Positions 38,693 through 49,036 of a stretch of DNA of 64,000 nt are shown here, in pieces. Position numbers and translations under genes: made by a program. Every line of letters starts with the position of its first letter. Position 1 is the stretch's first letter. Source of the stretch: Aeromonas diversa CDC 2478-85 (GTDB lineage: Bacteria > Pseudomonadota > Gammaproteobacteria > Enterobacterales > Aeromonadaceae). The DNA lies in contig NZ_CDCE01000029.1 of the NCBI RefSeq assembly GCF_000819805.1, forward strand, positions 312,833 to 376,832. The letters are read 5' to 3'. Under the pieces are notes generated by a model. That model did not search any database. It worked only from the letters and a program-made list of their open reading frames with translations, and was not told the origin of the DNA.

Positions 38693-39105
38693 CTAGTGTC
38701 TCCTCTACATCCCCTTATCAGGGGGGGATTTGACCATGTTTCCAGCAATAGTGGCGGGTCATGACGCATATCACTCGGTGTCCGGCATGGGGCACCTGAA
38801 GCATGAGTGCAGAACATGTTGAGCCACTAGCCCGGTTGATTGAGCCCAATGGCAGGTCCCGGGCGCTCTGGATAAGCCGTCTGAGCCCATTGGCGTTGAC
38901 GTGGGCCACGCTCGTTGTCGACTTGACTGGGGCTCGTTTGGGTGTATTAAATCGCTCCGTAATGAAGATGTACAGTGAAGAGCAGAGGACTGGCCATCAG
39001 CGCAGGATGAGTGCTGTGGTCGACATCTTTATGGAAGACAAGGAAAAATCCTTAAGATTGCCAACCTGGCAAGGCAATACCATATGAACCGAGAAGGAAG
39101 TAGCC
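38693..39105. other. Intergenic region before the repeat-interrupted gene
   Basis: 413 bases. ORFs exist on both strands (for example 38803-39087 plus, 38718-38909 minus), but none has a recognisable domain or convincing ribosome-binding site. The region presumably holds the promoters of the NERD gene and the repeat-interrupted gene. Nothing else is supported. Confidence 0.4.
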
Positions 39106-39508
39106 ATGACAAACGCCATACTCTTTAGCTTGCTGCTTGCTGCTTGCTGCTTGCTGCTTGCTGCTCGCTGGCGCTGCCGCGAGTGCGACGGAATTGACCG
39201 TGCAGCCACTGTCAGCGCAAAGTCGGTACATCGAGATCCCCGCCGAAGGGGGGCCGTTGTGGAAGTTTGAGCAGGGGGACGAGTGGGTCGAGGTGAGGCG
39301 CGACGGCAAGGAGCCCAATCAATATAAGATCACGCTGCTGCAGCTGGATAAAGATGGGAGCTCCAGAGCACTCACCAACAGCGTGTATCTCGAACCTGGG
39401 CGGACTGAATCGCTCGGTGGTTCCTGGGATGACAAGCGAGGAATGACCATCTATCTGGTCTCGGTAGCCCTTCCCTTTACAAAGAACGGCGATGAAGGGG
39501 CGCCATGA
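39106..39508 (+). pseudogene. Exported-protein gene out of frame at a 7-bp repeat (possible phase-variable gene)
   Basis: The ATG at 39106 has AAGGAAG at good spacing and opens a signal peptide (MTNAILFSLLLAACCLLLA). After the repeat tract (39129-39170) this frame turns into a non-natural Arg-rich tail. The mature protein (ATELTVQPLSAQ... to 39508) is in the next frame and has no start with a ribosome-binding site; a TGA at 39107 closes it upstream. Removing one 7-bp unit fuses the two frames into a protein of about 131 residues with a good signal peptide and ASA cleavage site. This is therefore either an OFF phase variant or a sequencing error. The mature part is a small beta-rich domain of no family I recognise. 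Confidence 0.7.
39129..39170 (+). repeat. Heptanucleotide tandem repeat (CTTGCTG)5 plus one variant copy
   Basis: Five perfect units of CTTGCTG (39129-39163) and a sixth with one change (CTCGCTG, 39164-39170). It lies in the hydrophobic core of a signal-peptide coding region. Because 7 is not a multiple of 3, each gain or loss of a unit changes frame. Confidence 0.97.
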
Positions 39509-39547
39509 GCATGTCGATCCCGTGCCAGGGAGAGGGTGATGCTAATC

Positions 39548-39576
39548 TTAAAAAGCGATTGATGTGAGCTTTTTAA
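39548..39576 (+). terminator. Likely terminator between the repeat-interrupted gene and katG
   Basis: 9-bp inverted repeat TTAAAAAGC / GCTTTTTAA with an 11-base loop. AT-rich, T-rich right arm; it could alternatively be an operator in the katG control region. Confidence 0.5.
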
Positions 39577-39669
39577 TTCAATGTTCAATGCATTTTAGCG
39601 GGCGTAGGCTAGTCTCATCAGCGAAGCGAAGGGTTTCGCCGTCAGTATGACCACACGAGGATCTGATAG

Positions 39670-41856
<2,187 letters not shown>

Positions 41857-41876
41857 TCCGCCAGGTCCGTAGAGAG

Positions 41877-41905
41877 AACGCCAGCGCTCATGCTGGCGTT
41901 TTTTT
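41877..41905 (+). terminator. Rho-independent terminator of katG
   Basis: AACGCCAGC / GCTGGCGTT stem, GCTCAT loop and a T-run. Confidence 0.93.
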
Positions 41906-41907
41906 AT

Positions 41908-42164
41908 GTGTTAGGCTCAGTTGCCGCCACTCTGCATTGACGGCAATGTTTGCCGCTTGCCGGCCACAGGTTGCACCGCCGAACGGTTTGAAAGAAGCGA
42001 ACTCGGCCCGGAGGGGCCTTCGCGAAGGGACTGATAAATTGGCCCATTTTTTGCTGAAACAGGGTGGGTCCGTCAGAGACCCGGCGTCGGCCAACGATGC
42101 ACAATGCTCAGGAGAATGATGACAGTGGTCATCAGAGGAGAAGGTCACCGGCCTCTCTCCCCGG
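41908..42164 (+). ncRNA. Structured non-coding element (candidate small RNA or leader)
   Basis: Between the katG terminator and a second terminator (42165-42194) there is no convincing gene but a series of hairpin-capable segments: GGCCC-N4-GGGCC (42005-42018), the palindrome CCTTCGCGAAGG (42017-42028), GGGTC-N7-GACCC (42066-42082) and TGATGAC-N4-GTCATCA (42117-42134). This would fit an sRNA, or a regulated leader for the chemoreceptor gene downstream. Short ORFs exist on both strands (for example 41937-42119 plus, 41888-42148 minus) without family or ribosome-binding site. I could not match a known riboswitch. Confidence 0.35.
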
Positions 42165-42194
42165 ATACCGGCCTTCGGGCCGGTATTTCTTTAT
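42165..42194 (+). terminator. Rho-independent terminator in the chemoreceptor leader region
   Basis: ATACCGGCC / GGCCGGTAT stem with a stable TTCG tetraloop, followed by TTCTTTAT. No coding gene ends here, so it must terminate an unannotated transcript or attenuate the chemoreceptor gene 90 bases downstream. Confidence 0.85.
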
Positions 42195-42283
42195 CTGCTT
42201 AAACCATGAAGTCGCTCATGCCGAAAATGGATCCGCTCGCCTACGCTGATAGCTGACAGTTTGCTAAGTCGATGAGGTGAGTG

Positions 42284-44257
42284 ATGAAAAAGCTTGGGCT
42301 GACCGGCAAGATGCTGCTGATCGTCTGTCTTCCACTCCTGGCGCTGCTCTTCTTCTCGGGCCGCTTCGTGCTGGATCGTTATCATAGTGGCGTCCGGACT
42401 GGAGAGGCCTTGGCGCAGCTGACCGTGGTGCAGGAGACGGCGCAACTGGCCCATGAGCTGCAAAAAGAGCGCGGCATGTCGGCGGGTTTTGTGGGCTCGA
42501 AGGGGAGTAAGTTCGTTCAGACGTTGCCAGAGCAGCGTGCCCGGGTCGATGCCCTGCTGGGCCGCTTTTCCAGCGAGCCTGCGCTGCAAGCCTTGAGCGA
42601 TGTTCAGCAATCCCTGCGAGGATTGGCGGCGATGCGTGATCGCGTCTCGTCCCTCTCGGTAGAGGTTGGGGACTTGGTCTCTTTTTATAGCGGTCTGATT
42701 GGCCATCTGCTCGCCGCCGTCGATGGGGTCAGTCAGCGCAGCGAAGATGCGGATCTTGCGTTGCAGACCAGCGCCTACGCGGCCTTCTTGCAGAGCAAAG
42801 AGCGTCTGGGGCTGGAGCGGGCCACCTTAAGCAATGTCTTCGCCAGCGATGCCTTCACGCCTGTGCTGTTGCAGAAATTTATCGCGCTGCTGTCGGCGCA
42901 ACAGACCTATCTGGAGCGGTTTGATGCCCTGGCTACCGAGGCCCAGCGGGACTTGTTCGCCAAGGCGCTGCAAAGCCCTGTGGTCGGTAAGGTGGCCGAG
43001 CTGGAGCAACTGGCCCTCTCCAAGGCCAATGAAGGCCACTTTGGTGTCGATCCCGAGCAGTGGTTTGCCCTGATCACCGACAAGATCAACTTGTTCAAAC
43101 AGGCCGAGGACAGCCTCTACGGGGAGCTCCATCAGGGGGTTGCGCGCCTTTATGAAACCACATGGCAGCAGTTCTGGTGGGCGGCCGGCGCCGTGCTCCT
43201 CTGTCTGCTGGTGACCATAGCCGTGAGCTGGAAGATAGTCACCGACTTGCATCAGGGCTTTACCCGCTTGCACCGCACCTTCCGGTCTCTGGTGCAGAAC
43301 AACGACCTGAGCGTGCGGGTTAACTGGCAGTCGGAAGATGAGCTGGGGGCTCTGGCCAGGGATCTCAACCATTTCCTCGAGCATCTGGAGGGACTGATGG
43401 TCGAGGTCCGTCGCTCCTGCCATGTGCTGACGCGCAGCGCCGCCGATTCGGCGCGGGTGATAGCCCAGGTTAATGAGGGGGTGGCGCGCGGATTTGGGCA
43501 GGTCGATCTGGTGGCCACGGCGGCCACCGAGATGGCGAGCACGGTGAGCGAGATTGCACGCAATGCCACCGAGACCTCTCAGGCGACTCAGCAGGCGATC
43601 GGGCGTGCCCGTCAGGGGGATGAGGAGGTTGACCAGACCATAGCCGCCATTCAGCAGGTCTCCTCGACCCTGGCCGAGACCCAGTCTCTGGTCGATAGCC
43701 TCAATGCCGAGACCGAGTCGGTGGCCGCCGCCCTGGACCTTATCAAACAGATCTCCGATCGCACCAATCTGCTGGCCCTCAATGCGGCCATCGAGGCGGC
43801 GCGGGCCGGAGAGTCGGGCCGCGGTTTTGCCGTGGTGGCCGAAGAGGTGCGGGCATTGGCGGCGCGCACCCAGCACTCGGCCGATGAGATTGAGCAAATG
43901 TTGTCGAGGCTGCGCAGCGGCGCCCGTCAGGCCGTGGTGGCCATGCACTCGGGGAGTGAGCAGGCCGAGCGCTGCGTCTATGAGGCCAAGCGAGCCGGCG
44001 GCGAGCTCTCGGAGATTGTCAGCGAGGTGCGCCGGGTCAGCGACATGACGGCTCAGGTGGCCACGGCGACCGAAGAGCAGCGTTATGTCACCGACGACAT
44101 CCAGAACAACGTGCTGGGGATAAGGGAATTGTATGAGGCCCATCGGCTGCACTCAGAGACGCTGGAGCGCAGCAGTGTAGAGCTCGATGCCCTGGCCCGG
44201 GAGTTGTCTAATCGTCTCGAGCGTTTTCGTATGCGCGACGAGATGACGCCCCATTAA
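42284..44257 (+). CDS. Methyl-accepting chemotaxis protein with NIT sensor domain
   Basis: 657 residues. Transmembrane helices at about 9-27 and 300-320 enclose a periplasmic nitrate/nitrite-sensing type (NIT) domain with the motif [20 protein letters not shown] follows, then a signalling domain with the hairpin tip around [35 protein letters not shown]. Nitrate or nitrite is the likely ligand by family. The ATG at 42284 has AGGTGAG at good spacing; a GTG one codon upstream is also possible. No C-terminal CheR/CheB-binding pentapeptide is present. Confidence 0.92.
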   Translation: MKKLGLTGKMLLIVCLPLLALLFFSGRFVLDRYHSGVRTGEALAQLTVVQETAQLAHELQKERGMSAGFVGSKGSKFVQTLPEQRARVDALLGRFSSEPALQALSDVQQSLRGLAAMRDRVSSLSVEVGDLVSFYSGLIGHLLAAVDGVSQRSEDADLALQTSAYAAFLQSKERLGLERATLSNVFASDAFTPVLLQKFIALLSAQQTYLERFDALATEAQRDLFAKALQSPVVGKVAELEQLALSKANEGHFGVDPEQWFALITDKINLFKQAEDSLYGELHQGVARLYETTWQQFWWAAGAVLLCLLVTIAVSWKIVTDLHQGFTRLHRTFRSLVQNNDLSVRVNWQSEDELGALARDLNHFLEHLEGLMVEVRRSCHVLTRSAADSARVIAQVNEGVARGFGQVDLVATAATEMASTVSEIARNATETSQATQQAIGRARQGDEEVDQTIAAIQQVSSTLAETQSLVDSLNAETESVAAALDLIKQISDRTNLLALNAAIEAARAGESGRGFAVVAEEVRALAARTQHSADEIEQMLSRLRSGARQAVVAMHSGSEQAERCVYEAKRAGGELSEIVSEVRRVSDMTAQVATATEEQRYVTDDIQNNVLGIRELYEAHRLHSETLERSSVELDALARELSNRLERFRMRDEMTPH

Positions 44258-44289
44258 GACGCGGCGCCATCGCCGGTGCGATGGCCTGG

Positions 44290-45294
44290 TCAGTTGCCGT
44301 TATTGTGGCGCAGTGGGCTCACGAGAGCACGGAGCAGCTTGCCGGCCGTGACCCAGAAGGGACGAAGGATCAGGTTGTGGATCCGCATGTAGCGTTCGTT
44401 GTCTTTGGGTCCAACCCCGAACTCCAGTTGCTCCGGTACCTGTGTCGTGACATAGAGGGTGCCAAACATCCAGTCCCACAGTGAGAGATTGGTGCCAAAG
44501 TTGCGGTTAAAGTGCTTGGGATCCCGGCTGTGGTGGATCTGGTGCTGGGCCGGGCTATTGAGGATGTGCTCGATGCGAGGGCCGAACGAGAGCCAGATAT
44601 GGGTATGGCGCAGGTTGGCCGCCAGCGAGTTGAAGATGAGCACCATATAGCTCACCCCAAACAGGGTGTATTTATCCACTTCGCCGCCGCAGAGCCAGTA
44701 AACGATGCCGCCATAGAGGGCGAGCAGGGTGCCCTTGACGATCATCTCGCTCAGCTTCTCCATCACGTGGATGCGGCTGGCGGTTGGGGGCACCATGACG
44801 GTGGCACTGTGGTGTACCTTGTGAAACTCCCACAGCCAGCGACCATGAAAGGCGCGATGCAGCCAGTAGTGGGCAAAGTCGCTCACCACGAAGGCGCCCA
44901 GGCCGTAGAGTGCCATGATCGCCATGTTTTCCCCTACACGCGGGCGAGCCCCCCAGAGCCGTTCGAGCAATGCCTGTACGTCGGCGCTTTTCAGCAGCAC
45001 AGGATCGAGCCAGCCCAGAATGGGCAGGATAAAGAGCAGGTGAAGTAGGGCGCGAACGAAATAGTACTGGTAATCAACCAGCGCCGAGCGGTGCAGCCAG
45101 ATGCGCCGCCCCCCCAGAAAGGCGCCGAAGCTCTTGGCCTGGCTATACCCCTTACGGGTCTGATGGCGATAGAGCAGAAAGGCGACCAGCAGCGAGATGG
45201 TCAGGAAGGGGAGGCCGAGACGGCCATTAAAATCGAGTAGCCCCGCGGCTTTTTGCCAGAGAGGGGAGAAAACAAGCTGCGTCAGGCTATCCAT
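44290..45294 (-). CDS. Fatty acid hydroxylase / sterol desaturase family protein
   Basis: 334 residues with about four or five membrane helices and the family's His clusters: HYWLHRAFH, then EFHKVHH, and HQIHHSRDP with a following WDWMFGT. These bind the di-iron centre of integral-membrane hydroxylases. In bacteria such proteins hydroxylate lipids, sterol-like compounds or carotenoids; the substrate is not apparent here. It is a single minus-strand gene, divergent from the CHASE4 sensor. Confidence 0.88.
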   Translation of the reverse strand: MDSLTQLVFSPLWQKAAGLLDFNGRLGLPFLTISLLVAFLLYRHQTRKGYSQAKSFGAFLGGRRIWLHRSALVDYQYYFVRALLHLLFILPILGWLDPVLLKSADVQALLERLWGARPRVGENMAIMALYGLGAFVVSDFAHYWLHRAFHGRWLWEFHKVHHSATVMVPPTASRIHVMEKLSEMIVKGTLLALYGGIVYWLCGGEVDKYTLFGVSYMVLIFNSLAANLRHTHIWLSFGPRIEHILNSPAQHQIHHSRDPKHFNRNFGTNLSLWDWMFGTLYVTTQVPEQLEFGVGPKDNERYMRIHNLILRPFWVTAGKLLRALVSPLRHNNGN

Positions 45295-45451
45295 ATTGGG
45301 GTCCGGTACTGCACTGGGACGCCATTTTAAATACTAATGGAAATCACTTCCAGACACCCCTTATGCCCTGTAAGCGATGAGTGCCAGGCGAGGCGCGCAG
45401 TGCTATGGTGGTGTTTTAGACTCAAGGTGCCACCCTGTGCCGGAGCTCACC

Positions 45452-47032
45452 ATGAAAATTAGCCGCCGAATCACCCTCTCCATTCTGCTGGTGCTGTTGC
45501 TACTGCTCACCTCCGGCTACCTCGGACTGCATCTGCTGGTCGAGGGGCGTTTCGCCGAGCTCGAGCACGGGGCCATCGAGCGCAATCAGAACCGTGTGGA
45601 GCAGGCCATGGGGGGGGAGGTGGGTAATCTGCTGAGGTTGGCGCGCGACTGGGCCGAGTGGGACGACACCTATGACTATATGGAGACCCGGGATCCCCGC
45701 TATCTGGCCTCCAACATCAATGCTCGCACCTTTGAAACCCTGGGGTTTGATCACATCGCCCTGTTCGATGGGACCCGCCGTCCACAATTTGCCGAGCGTT
45801 ACGAGAAAGGCCAAACCCTCGCCATGACGCCCGAGCAACTGGCCGGTCTGGAGAGCCTGCTGGCTCGTCAGGCCGCCGGGCGGGAGTTTTCCGGTCTCTG
45901 GCTGGATGGCAATGAGCGTTTGTTGATAGCGGGCTCCCCCATCCTTACCAGCGAGGGGGAGGGGCCTGGCCGAGGCATGCTGCTGATGGCCAGGCACCTG
46001 GATGAGCCCTTTCTTGCGCAGCTGCGAAAGCGTCTCTCCCTCACCTTTACCTTACCCGATGAGCAGACGCTGACCGAGGCGCTTGGCGAGGAGCAACGGC
46101 GCAATCTCGCGCTGGGTGAGCGCGTGCTCAAGGTGGACGAGCAGGAGATCACCTCTTTTGGGTCTTTCGAGACCCTGGATGGGACAGTGATCCCGTTTGC
46201 CGTGACCCAGGGCCGAATGTGGCGGGAAGAGGGGCGCGAGATCGCCGACCGCCTTATCCTCTGGTCGGGCGGTGCTGTGGTGCTGTTTGGCGCCTTGGTG
46301 CTGCTCATCCTCAACCAGGGCATCACGGCCAGACTCGAGCGACTCGCCGCTAACCTGCGCCTCATCAACCATGAGGGCGCGGTGCGCCGGGTGCTGGTGG
46401 AGGGACAGGATGAACTGGCCCAGGTGGCGCTCGATTGTAACCGGATGCTCGATACCCTGGAGCAGCTGCGTGAAGAGCAGCTCATGGCTCAACGGCGTCT
46501 GCGTGGGCAGCTCGATGCCCTGCTTGCCCTGGCGAGCAGCGATGCCCTGACCCGAGAAGATGTCAGGCGCGCCGCCGGCGCGGTGACGCGCGCCATCTGT
46601 GAGGGGACTGGGGCGGTGCGTGCCAGCCTCTGGTTTTGCACCGAGGGAGAGGCGCGGCTCTATTGCCAAGATCTCTATCTCGCCCCCAAGCAGGAGCACC
46701 AGCAGGGCTTTTCCATGCCCATGGCGATGTTGCAGGGGCGCTATGAGCAGTCCCGTCAGGGGGATGAACCCTGTCTGGTACTCAGTGACCCCTATGATCT
46801 CTCCCGCTTCAGCGCCATGTTGACCCAGCTTGGTCTCACCCCCTTCGCGGGTCGTGTCCTGATGGCGCCCCTGCACCATGAGGGGGAGCTGCTTGGCTTC
46901 ATCATCGCCGAGCATGAGCGCCCCCAGCAGGCCTGGCAGGCCGATGAGCTGACGTTTGTGCTCTGTGTGAGCGACTTCTCAACACAGACCCTATTGACGC
47001 TGAGTAAACTCACCCGCCTCAACGGACATTAA
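45452..47032 (+). CDS. CHASE4-HAMP-GAF sensor protein without an output domain
   Basis: 526 residues from ATG 45452 (MKISRRITLS), with GGAG at 7-8 bases. Two membrane helices (about 8-28 and 272-294) flank a periplasmic CHASE4 domain (ARDWAEWDDTYDYM). A HAMP domain (about 295-345), a short coiled coil and a GAF-like C-terminal domain follow. No kinase, GGDEF, EAL or MA domain follows and the ORF ends cleanly, so it probably signals through a partner. It lies 95 bases upstream of the bufferin operon on the same strand, which makes a regulatory link possible but unproven. Confidence 0.8.
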   Translation: MKISRRITLSILLVLLLLLTSGYLGLHLLVEGRFAELEHGAIERNQNRVEQAMGGEVGNLLRLARDWAEWDDTYDYMETRDPRYLASNINARTFETLGFDHIALFDGTRRPQFAERYEKGQTLAMTPEQLAGLESLLARQAAGREFSGLWLDGNERLLIAGSPILTSEGEGPGRGMLLMARHLDEPFLAQLRKRLSLTFTLPDEQTLTEALGEEQRRNLALGERVLKVDEQEITSFGSFETLDGTVIPFAVTQGRMWREEGREIADRLILWSGGAVVLFGALVLLILNQGITARLERLAANLRLINHEGAVRRVLVEGQDELAQVALDCNRMLDTLEQLREEQLMAQRRLRGQLDALLALASSDALTREDVRRAAGAVTRAICEGTGAVRASLWFCTEGEARLYCQDLYLAPKQEHQQGFSMPMAMLQGRYEQSRQGDEPCLVLSDPYDLSRFSAMLTQLGLTPFAGRVLMAPLHHEGELLGFIIAEHERPQQAWQADELTFVLCVSDFSTQTLLTLSKLTRLNGH

Positions 47033-47127
47033 AAAAGTACAGAAAAGGTGAAAGCGATTTGCCGTGATCCCGGTTTTATCTGTGAGCGTGTCATGAGGGC
47101 ACGTCACACTAAAAAAGGAAACAGATC

Positions 47128-47385
47128 ATGAGCAAATCAATCGCTATCGCCTCCGTCGTGACCGGCCTGTTGACACTGGGTGCCCAGATGGCCGCCGCTC
47201 CTGCCTTCGCCGCAGAAGAGAAAGAGAAGTGCTATGGCGTGGCCAAGGCGGGTAAGAACGACTGTGCCACCAAGTCCAGCTCCTGTGCCGGCACCGTCAA
47301 GGACGATGCCATGAAGGATGCCTTCGTCGTCGTGCCCAAGGGGCTCTGTGAGAAGCTGGCAGGCGGTAGCCTCAAGCCCATGTAA
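47128..47385 (+). CDS. bufA1: Bufferin-type precursor peptide BufA1 (DUF2282)
   Basis: 85 residues. A Sec signal peptide ends near PAFA28, then a DUF2282 core with four Cys (35, 46, 53, 74): EKCYGVAKAGKNDCA, SSCAGT and VPKGLCEKLAGG. DUF2282 proteins next to a DUF692/MNIO enzyme, a DUF2063 partner and a DoxX protein are the bufferins, exported peptides whose Cys residues are modified to bind copper. The start has AAAAGGAAACAG. It is the first gene of a four-gene operon. The name is by family and context; modification of this peptide is inferred. Confidence 0.88.
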   Translation: MSKSIAIASVVTGLLTLGAQMAAAPAFAAEEKEKCYGVAKAGKNDCATKSSSCAGTVKDDAMKDAFVVVPKGLCEKLAGGSLKPM

Positions 47386-47390
47386 GTGGG

Positions 47391-47414
47391 GGCAGGGGGC
47401 AAGCGCCCCCTGCC
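47391..47414 (+). promoter_or_regulatory. Perfect hairpin between bufA1 and bufB
   Basis: 10-bp GC-rich stem GGCAGGGGGC / GCCCCCTGCC with AAGC loop, starting 5 bases after the bufA1 stop and ending 5 bases before the bufB Shine-Dalgarno (AGGAG, 47420-47424). No T-run. It probably limits read-through or protects the bufA1 mRNA end, giving more precursor than enzyme. Confidence 0.7.
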
Positions 47415-47430
47415 GTCTCAGGAGCGACAG

Positions 47431-48273
47431 ATGAACAGCGCGTTTCACCCTCTGGTCGGCATTGGCTGGCGTCCCCCCCACTATCAGGCTCTGCTCACCG
47501 AGCGCCCTCCCTTGGGATGGATCGAGGTGCACAGCGAAAATTACTTCAATCCTCATGGCGAGGCCCGGGCGTGGTTGCGTCAGGCGGCCTGCCACTATCC
47601 GATCAGTCTGCATGGGGTCGGCATGTCGCTCGGGTCGGCCGATCCCCTCGACGGCCAGCATCTGCGGCAGCTAAGGCAGTTGGTTGACGAGATGAAACCG
47701 ATCCGGCTCTCCGAGCATCTGAGCTGGAGCTCGGTGGATGGCCGTTTCTTCAACGATCTGCTGCCCATGCCCTATACCCGGGCGGCGCTGGCTCACTTTG
47801 CGGACAAGGTGAGTGCGGTGCAAGACGCCCTGGGGCGTCGCCTGCTGATTGAAAATCCCTCCTCTTATCTCATGTTTGCCGCCGCAGAGCTGACCGAATG
47901 GGAGTTTTTGGCCCGCTTGCAGCGACAGACGGACTGTGGGCTCTTGCTCGATCTCAACAATCTCTATGTGAGTGCCCACAACCACGGCTTCGATCCCGAG
48001 GTCTATCTGGCGGCGCTCGACCCAGGCTCCGTCGAGGAGATCCACCTGGCCGGTTATAGCGAAAAGCCCTTGCCCGGGGGGAGCATCTACATCGATACCC
48101 ACAGTGCTCCCGTGGTCGACGGGGTCTGGCAGCTCTACCGGCAATGGGTGGCTCATCACCCGGTGTTGACCCTGATCGAATGGGATCTCGATATTCCGCC
48201 CCTCGAGGTGTTGCTGGCGGAAGCCGGTAAGGCGGCAACCATACTGGAGGCCTGCCATGAGCGCGCTGCATGA
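47431..48273 (+). CDS. bufB: MNIO (DUF692) multinuclear iron oxidase BufB
   Basis: 280 residues from ATG 47431 (MNSAFHPLVGIGWRP), with AGGAG at 6 bases. A TIM-barrel-type DUF692 protein with the expected metal ligands: HSENYF, SLHGVGMSLG, SEHLSWSS, IENPSSY, DLNNLYVSAHNHG, EIHLAG, DTHSAPV and IEWD. MNIO enzymes use iron centres and oxygen to modify Cys residues of precursor peptides, here presumably BufA1. It overlaps bufC by 17 bases. Confidence 0.9.
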   Translation: MNSAFHPLVGIGWRPPHYQALLTERPPLGWIEVHSENYFNPHGEARAWLRQAACHYPISLHGVGMSLGSADPLDGQHLRQLRQLVDEMKPIRLSEHLSWSSVDGRFFNDLLPMPYTRAALAHFADKVSAVQDALGRRLLIENPSSYLMFAAAELTEWEFLARLQRQTDCGLLLDLNNLYVSAHNHGFDPEVYLAALDPGSVEEIHLAGYSEKPLPGGSIYIDTHSAPVVDGVWQLYRQWVAHHPVLTLIEWDLDIPPLEVLLAEAGKAATILEACHERAA

Positions 48274-49036
48274 GTGGCAGCGAGGGGTGGCGAGCGCCCT
48301 GCTGGGGGAGGGGGATGAGGTGGCCGTGACCCTTCGCCAGGGCGCCATACCCGCCGAGGCCCTGCTGCAGATCTACCGCAACCATTTCATTCTGAGTCTG
48401 TGTGATGCGCTGGCGGCAACCTATCCGGCGGTGGCGGCCATGGTCGGGGAGGAGTACTTCGCCGCCGCCGCTCGCGGTTTTGTGTTGGCAACCCCCCTGG
48501 CTCAGGGGGCGCTGCAAGATTACGGCGAGGGATTTGACGGTTGGCTGGCGAGCCTGCCGACGGCGGCTCATCTTCCCTGGCTTGTCGAGTTGGCCCGCTT
48601 CGAGTGGATGCGTGAGCGCTGTGCCCTGCGTCCCTATGACGACCGGGTCTTCGTGCCCGATCAGTTGGCGGGTCTGGATCCCGCTCTCATGGGCAGGGTG
48701 CGCCTGTTACTACCCCATGATCTCTGCCTGTTTAGGGCCGAGACGCCGGTCGAGGCGCTTTGGGCGATGGCACTGGGGCAGGGACAAGCCCCCAATGACC
48801 TCGCTCAGCCCTGTTGGTTGGCCCTGCGTAAGGGAAGGGATCACCGGGTGATGGGCGTCAGCCTTACCCAGGCGCAGTGGCAGTTATTGGCGCAGATCCA
48901 GGCCGGAGCCACCCTGGATCACCTGGCCGAAGGGCAGACCCATCTGCTCGCAACCCTGGCCACCCTGCTACCGCACCGGTTGATCGTGGGGTGGCAAGCG
49001 AATGATAAGGAGTGTTTGGATGATATCCCTGTTTGA
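48257..49036 (+). CDS. bufC: DUF2063 partner protein BufC
   Basis: 259 residues with the DUF2063 N-terminal domain (HEWQRGVASALL, QIYRNHFILSL, TYPAVAAMVGEEYF) and a second, RRE-like C-terminal part. In bufferin and related systems this protein pairs with the MNIO enzyme to bind the precursor peptide. The ATG lies inside the 3' end of bufB and its own 3' end overlaps bufD, so the enzymes are translationally coupled. Confidence 0.87.
   Translation: MSALHEWQRGVASALLGEGDEVAVTLRQGAIPAEALLQIYRNHFILSLCDALAATYPAVAAMVGEEYFAAAARGFVLATPLAQGALQDYGEGFDGWLASLPTAAHLPWLVELARFEWMRERCALRPYDDRVFVPDQLAGLDPALMGRVRLLLPHDLCLFRAETPVEALWAMALGQGQAPNDLAQPCWLALRKGRDHRVMGVSLTQAQWQLLAQIQAGATLDHLAEGQTHLLATLATLLPHRLIVGWQANDKECLDDIPV

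Noticed and set aside
38803-39087. 94-residue plus-strand ORF before the repeat-interrupted gene
   Set aside because: No domain, no good ribosome-binding site, overlaps ORFs on the other strand of equal quality.
39129-39170. Tandem repeat as a CRISPR-like array
   Set aside because: The units are 7 bp and directly adjacent, with no spacers and no cas genes nearby.
41910-41916. GTTAGGC motif resembling an integron attC end
   Set aside because: No matching complementary core site at the right distance and no integrase or cassette structure; chance match.
41908-42164. c-di-GMP (GEMM) riboswitch before the chemoreceptor gene
   Set aside because: The conserved core with GCAAAGC and the tetraloop-receptor helix was not found on reading the region.
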